Shown: positions 32,499 to 35,496 of the stretch, in pieces | Layout: every line of letters begins with the position of its first letter | Numbering within the stretch: the stretch's first letter is position 1 | Source: Lachnospiraceae bacterium A4 | GTDB taxonomy: Bacteria > Bacillota > Clostridia > Lachnospirales > Lachnospiraceae | Assembly: GCA_000403215.2 (NCBI GenBank) | Contig: KE159543.1 | Span: 27,387 to 62,882 of the forward strand | Length of the DNA stretch: 35,496 nucleotides | Direction: 5' to 3' | Notes under the pieces: model-generated | Told to the model about the DNA's origin: nothing | The model's input: only the letters and a program-made list of their open reading frames with translations | Database searches by the model: none | Program-made: the position numbers and the translations under genes

Positions 32499-33456
32499 AG
32501 GGTATCACCTCCGGAATGACCTTTCCAGACACTGAATCTTTCTCCCGGATGGTATCAAATGCCTTTTCTACAAGATGATAGTAATAATACGTTTCATCAG
32601 GACTTTTGTGTCCAAGGTATCTGCTTAAATATGGGAGCATAGTGTTTGTATCAATTCCCTGATGCATCCACTCATTAAATCTCTCTACTACAAAAGCATG
32701 GCGTAAACAGTGGGGTGTCGGATGTTTATCAATCGTCTTGGCAACCGGAAGCATAGCCCAATGGCGGTTAAAACTTGATTCTACTCCAGAGCACGAAACA
32801 GGCTTATGTGGATCTTTTCCCGGAAAAGCCCAGTCAATTCCGGGGAAAAGCGTTTCCTGACGTTCTTTATAGTTTTTAAGTACCGGAAGGCTATCCTGTG
32901 GAAGATATACAAGACGGTCCTTGTTACCTTTTGAGCCAAGGACAGTAAGTATTCCTTTATCCAGGTCTATGTGCTCCCATTTTAGCAATCGCCCTTCTGA
33001 CAGACGCAGACCACAGCAAAAATATAGGAGAAAAAGAATTTTGCACTCTCTATCGAGTCTAAATTGCTCTGAATTATGAGACGTGCGGATATCCATTTTC
33101 TGTAGCAGTTCCTTTACTTCCTCTTTTGATGGAATGTAAAGAACAGGACGGTAAGCCTTGCAGAAAAAATTAGGAATGTATGCTTCCTGACCAAGGGAAA
33201 GGATATATTCACTCAGCACCTTCACTATCGACATACGGCGATTATGATAGGCATCTCCTTCGCCTGGTCTGGCTTCAGACCATTTGGCTGCCATTTCATA
33301 GGTGACTGTTGTCAGTTCCGGATAATTCTGTACGCAAAAGGTATCAAAGCGTTTTAACAGCTTTTCTTCGGAATTATAGGCATATCCATCAGCTCGTTTT
33401 TGCTGTATAAGTCCTTCGATATGATGTGCCAGACCGCTCTCAAAAATGTATGTCAT
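32488..33456 (-). CDS. Tyrosine recombinase, second of the RIT trio
   Basis: A 322-residue tyrosine recombinase. The catalytic residues are R151 (CCGLRLSE), K176, H249-x-x-R252 (HCLRH), H283 (LGHKS) and Y292 within a run of tyrosines. The N-terminal 110 residues are the arm/core-binding domain. GGAGGTG precedes the ATG at 33456, which overlaps the first gene by 4 bp (ATGA), so translation is coupled along the trio. Confidence 0.9.
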   Translation of the reverse strand: MTYIFESGLAHHIEGLIQQKRADGYAYNSEEKLLKRFDTFCVQNYPELTTVTYEMAAKWSEARPGEGDAYHNRRMSIVKVLSEYILSLGQEAYIPNFFCKAYRPVLYIPSKEEVKELLQKMDIRTSHNSEQFRLDRECKILFLLYFCCGLRLSEGRLLKWEHIDLDKGILTVLGSKGNKDRLVYLPQDSLPVLKNYKERQETLFPGIDWAFPGKDPHKPVSCSGVESSFNRHWAMLPVAKTIDKHPTPHCLRHAFVVERFNEWMHQGIDTNTMLPYLSRYLGHKSPDETYYYYHLVEKAFDTIREKDSVSGKVIPEVIPYEE

Positions 33457-35354
33457 GATAAAACACCTCCAAATTCCAAAGGGCAGAGCCTCATTTTAAC
33501 TTCGTCACGTTCAAGATATACCTCGGCAGTTTCCTGACGTGCATGCCCGAGAGCATTGGAAATATCATCAAGTTTGTTGTCTGCCCGGAGCATTCTTGTG
33601 GCAAATGTTTTTCGTGTCATATGAAAGCCCTGACCAGCAGATAATTCAAATCCATATTCAGCAAGTATTCTTTTTAAAGCTCCACGGCACGCCGTTGTAA
33701 CTTTAAGCGGAATATATGGCGCCTGATGGCGGATAAATATATATCCGCTGCCTGTGGCAGCTGCTTCCGGACGTCCATTCATGATGTATTTATATACAGA
33801 ATTACCTGCATCTGTTGGGACTGGAAGCGTGATTGCTTTCCCTGTTTTCTGCTGGATGAAGGAAACAGTTTTGTTTTTCCAGTCAAAATCATTTACCTGA
33901 AGCTTTAGAATGTCTGCTCCCCTGATACCCATCCTGAGGCCGAGCATAACCATAGCTGTGTCCCTGAGTTCTATGGGAGTGGAAGCTTTCTCACGGTATT
34001 CATATATTTTTTCGACCATATCGTCGCTCAGAACATCAGCTATGCTGCGATGGGGAGCGCAGCTTGCGGATACTGCAAAAACAAGTGTTGGCGGAACCAG
34101 ATCCTGGTCAGCCATGTACCGCAGAAGCTGACGGAGCTTTGCCCCATATGCATTTTTACTTTCCGGGGTCGAGTGGACATCATGGTTATGAAACGCTTTC
34201 ACTACATGAGGTGTTATGGACAATGGGTTGTCTATTCCATTATCTTCAAGATATTTGAAGAAACCGCATCCGGCAGCCCTGCACATGGTAAGTGTATTAT
34301 TAGTCATTCCATCCCGCCTTCGGTTCTCTATAAAACCATCAAGGATGCTTTTGCTCCATGGCGGAAGATGATCGGACGCACGCTTTGGATCAGCAGTCAT
34401 ATTAGATTCCATTGTGCCCTGGAGATACTTTTCAAACATTTTGATCGTGTGTGAACGGTGGGCCGATACAGAATTGCTGGCTTTGGACTGATTCGGACAA
34501 TCCGGAAGTATATCTATCCATAGGGCTACAGTTTCTGCCGAATGTTCCAGGCGGTTAAGTTCCAAAAACATGAAATACCATGTGAAATCATTGCGGTAAA
34601 CAGCTTTTGATGATTCCGTGTATTTCCAATCGTCCAAGGCGTCAAGATACTCTTCCGCTTTATGTTCAAGAGGTACACTGGGATGGAATGCGGCGCCTGT
34701 TTTGGGGAGTTTCATACCGGGCAGTATTTCAGCGTTACCGCCAAAAAGAACCAGCTGATAACACTCCGGCACATCACCCCGGAGGTGAAGGTATTTCATA
34801 AGCGCCGTCATGGCGCATACGGCGTTCTGGCATCTGTCGGGAGAGCCACAGGATTTGCAGTAAGTATTCCAGTATTCGATAAGAGTATCTATGGTGACTG
34901 CTTCCGGCTCTGTAATTCCAAGGGAAGTCGCAAGCTTGAAAAACTCTTTTGTGGCAACGGAATACGTATGGTAATAGCTGGGATTCTGGTTGGACGCATA
35001 GTATTTCTCCAACTCATATGTCAGGCGGAAAAAGGATTCCGACATCCCGCTACGGCAGAAAAAACTGTCTTCTGAGCGGCAGAAAGGACTTTCGATATCT
35101 CCAAAGAGCAGGTAATGCTCAAGGCGGAACAGGGCGTTTCTATATTGGGAACATGTCTCATAGGAAATTTCCTGTTTCTTAATCTCAAGCCAGTCCAGCG
35201 CGGCATCCACTGAAAAAGGAATGCCCTTTTCCATCAGGTGTTTGAAGAGCGTGGTGTAACAGGTTCTGTGCATGTCTATATTCTTACATGCACTGTCTGG
35301 CTGCTTCATCATATTGAGGACTGATGAAACAGCATCTAAATAGTTTATTTGCAT
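33453..35354 (-). CDS. Long tyrosine recombinase, first of the RIT trio
   Basis: A 633-residue tyrosine recombinase. The catalytic domain is C-terminal: R478 (MGIRGADI), K503, H578-x-x-R581 (FHMTR), H604 and Y613 (LGHARQETAEVYL). The N-terminal 450 residues are far longer than a usual core-binding domain and seem to hold two SAM-like units (about 120-200 and 230-420), close in size to Tn554 TnpB. The ATG at 35354 (MQINYLDAV) is chosen because AAAGGAG lies about 10 nt upstream. The frame stays open to 35477, but that part overlaps the terminal repeat and should be non-coding. Confidence 0.88.
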   Translation of the reverse strand: MQINYLDAVSSVLNMMKQPDSACKNIDMHRTCYTTLFKHLMEKGIPFSVDAALDWLEIKKQEISYETCSQYRNALFRLEHYLLFGDIESPFCRSEDSFFCRSGMSESFFRLTYELEKYYASNQNPSYYHTYSVATKEFFKLATSLGITEPEAVTIDTLIEYWNTYCKSCGSPDRCQNAVCAMTALMKYLHLRGDVPECYQLVLFGGNAEILPGMKLPKTGAAFHPSVPLEHKAEEYLDALDDWKYTESSKAVYRNDFTWYFMFLELNRLEHSAETVALWIDILPDCPNQSKASNSVSAHRSHTIKMFEKYLQGTMESNMTADPKRASDHLPPWSKSILDGFIENRRRDGMTNNTLTMCRAAGCGFFKYLEDNGIDNPLSITPHVVKAFHNHDVHSTPESKNAYGAKLRQLLRYMADQDLVPPTLVFAVSASCAPHRSIADVLSDDMVEKIYEYREKASTPIELRDTAMVMLGLRMGIRGADILKLQVNDFDWKNKTVSFIQQKTGKAITLPVPTDAGNSVYKYIMNGRPEAAATGSGYIFIRHQAPYIPLKVTTACRGALKRILAEYGFELSAGQGFHMTRKTFATRMLRADNKLDDISNALGHARQETAEVYLERDEVKMRLCPLEFGGVLS

Positions 35355-35403
35355 ATCAAATGCGCTCCTTTCCGGCTTCCCATTCGAGGGGAAAACCTGA
35401 GAA

Positions 35404-35480
35404 CAGCGTATCTGATAATGCTCATCTTTTGTACAAGAAAGTGAGGATTTATGGGAGATAATATAAAAAATCAACATTAT
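35404..35480 (-). repeat. Right terminal inverted sequence of the RIT element
   Basis: Read on the minus strand from 35480: ATAATGTT, then 50 bp later AAAAGATGAGCATTAT (35430-35415). It mirrors the left end in sequence and spacing and lies just upstream of the first recombinase gene, so it probably also holds that gene's promoter. Confidence 0.68.
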
Positions 35481-35496
35481 AAAAACATGGGTATAA

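Larger units (their letters stand above)
31392..35480 (-). mobile_element. Recombinase-in-trio (RIT) element
   Basis: Three overlapping same-strand tyrosine recombinase genes and nothing else are enclosed by inverted terminal sequences. At the left end AAAATGTT (31392) and AAAAGATGGGCATTAT (31442) are 50 bp apart. At the right end, read inward, ATAATGTT (35480) and AAAAGATGAGCATTAT (35430) are also 50 bp apart. The element is about 4.09 kb and interrupts the CHC2/ArdC-like gene. Only 16 bp of right flank are visible, so the target sequence cannot be reconstructed. Confidence 0.78.

Noticed and set aside
35355-35477. 41-residue N-terminal extension of the long tyrosine recombinase
   Set aside because: It overlaps the right terminal repeat, and the ATG at 35354 has a good ribosome site.

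Overview
The window is a stack of nested mobile elements. The host is most likely a gut Firmicute of class Clostridia (Lachnospiraceae or Oscillospiraceae type). The backbone is GC-rich, nearly every gene has a strong AGGAGG-like ribosome site, TTG starts are common, and the conjugation genes follow the order of Tn1549-like integrative conjugative elements (ICEs). I see no rRNA, tRNA, CRISPR or ordinary housekeeping genes.

Left flank (1 to about 1474, minus strand): this is debris of other elements. It holds a maff2 fragment (72-185) that breaks off at what looks like the 5' end of a group II intron (1-88), and a large serine recombinase (248-1474) that has lost its whole N-terminal catalytic domain. 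An intrinsic terminator at 1601-1637 separates this from the ICE.

ICE backbone, plus strand, in two blocks. Block 1 (1663-7678) has parA and parB, small proteins, a HTH/DUF6017 replication-initiator-like protein whose coding region carries a symmetric array of six CCGTTG boxes, a deoxyribosyltransferase-like protein, a PcfB-like protein and the virD4 coupling ATPase. Block 2 (18996-31391) has the virD4 3' end, maff2, a VirB6/TrbL-like membrane protein, a PrgI-like protein, the VirB4 ATPase, a CHAP cell-wall hydrolase, DUF4315 and DUF4366 proteins, a VirD4-related membrane protein, topoisomerase III, and a CHC2-zinc-finger/ArdC-like protein. The ICE's own relaxase and integrase are not in the window and are expected beyond the right edge.

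Guest 1 (about 7684-19000, 11.3 kb) is an integrative mobilizable element (IME) inserted inside virD4. It carries TnpV, an XRE regulator, a MobV relaxase, a CHC2 primase-like protein, a VapE/VirE-type ATPase, an iteron-like region, a complete large serine recombinase, and an AT-rich minus-strand cargo operon (HD protein, three GNAT acetyltransferases, an NTF2-like protein). Joining the flanks at the shared AAAGA restores an uninterrupted virD4 of 611 codons. The coupling protein the IME probably needs for transfer is therefore broken until the IME excises.

Guest 2 (about 31392-35480, 4.1 kb) is a recombinase-in-trio (RIT) element: three overlapping tyrosine recombinase genes on the minus strand, bounded by bipartite inverted repeats whose two boxes are 50 bp apart at both ends. 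It truncates the CHC2/ArdC-like gene.

The most notable observations are the exact IME/virD4 junction and its reconstructed attP dyad, the dyad-symmetric box array inside the replication gene and its shared core with the IME repeats, the paired RIT ends, and a stand-alone protein resembling a domain of the ICE's own VirD4.
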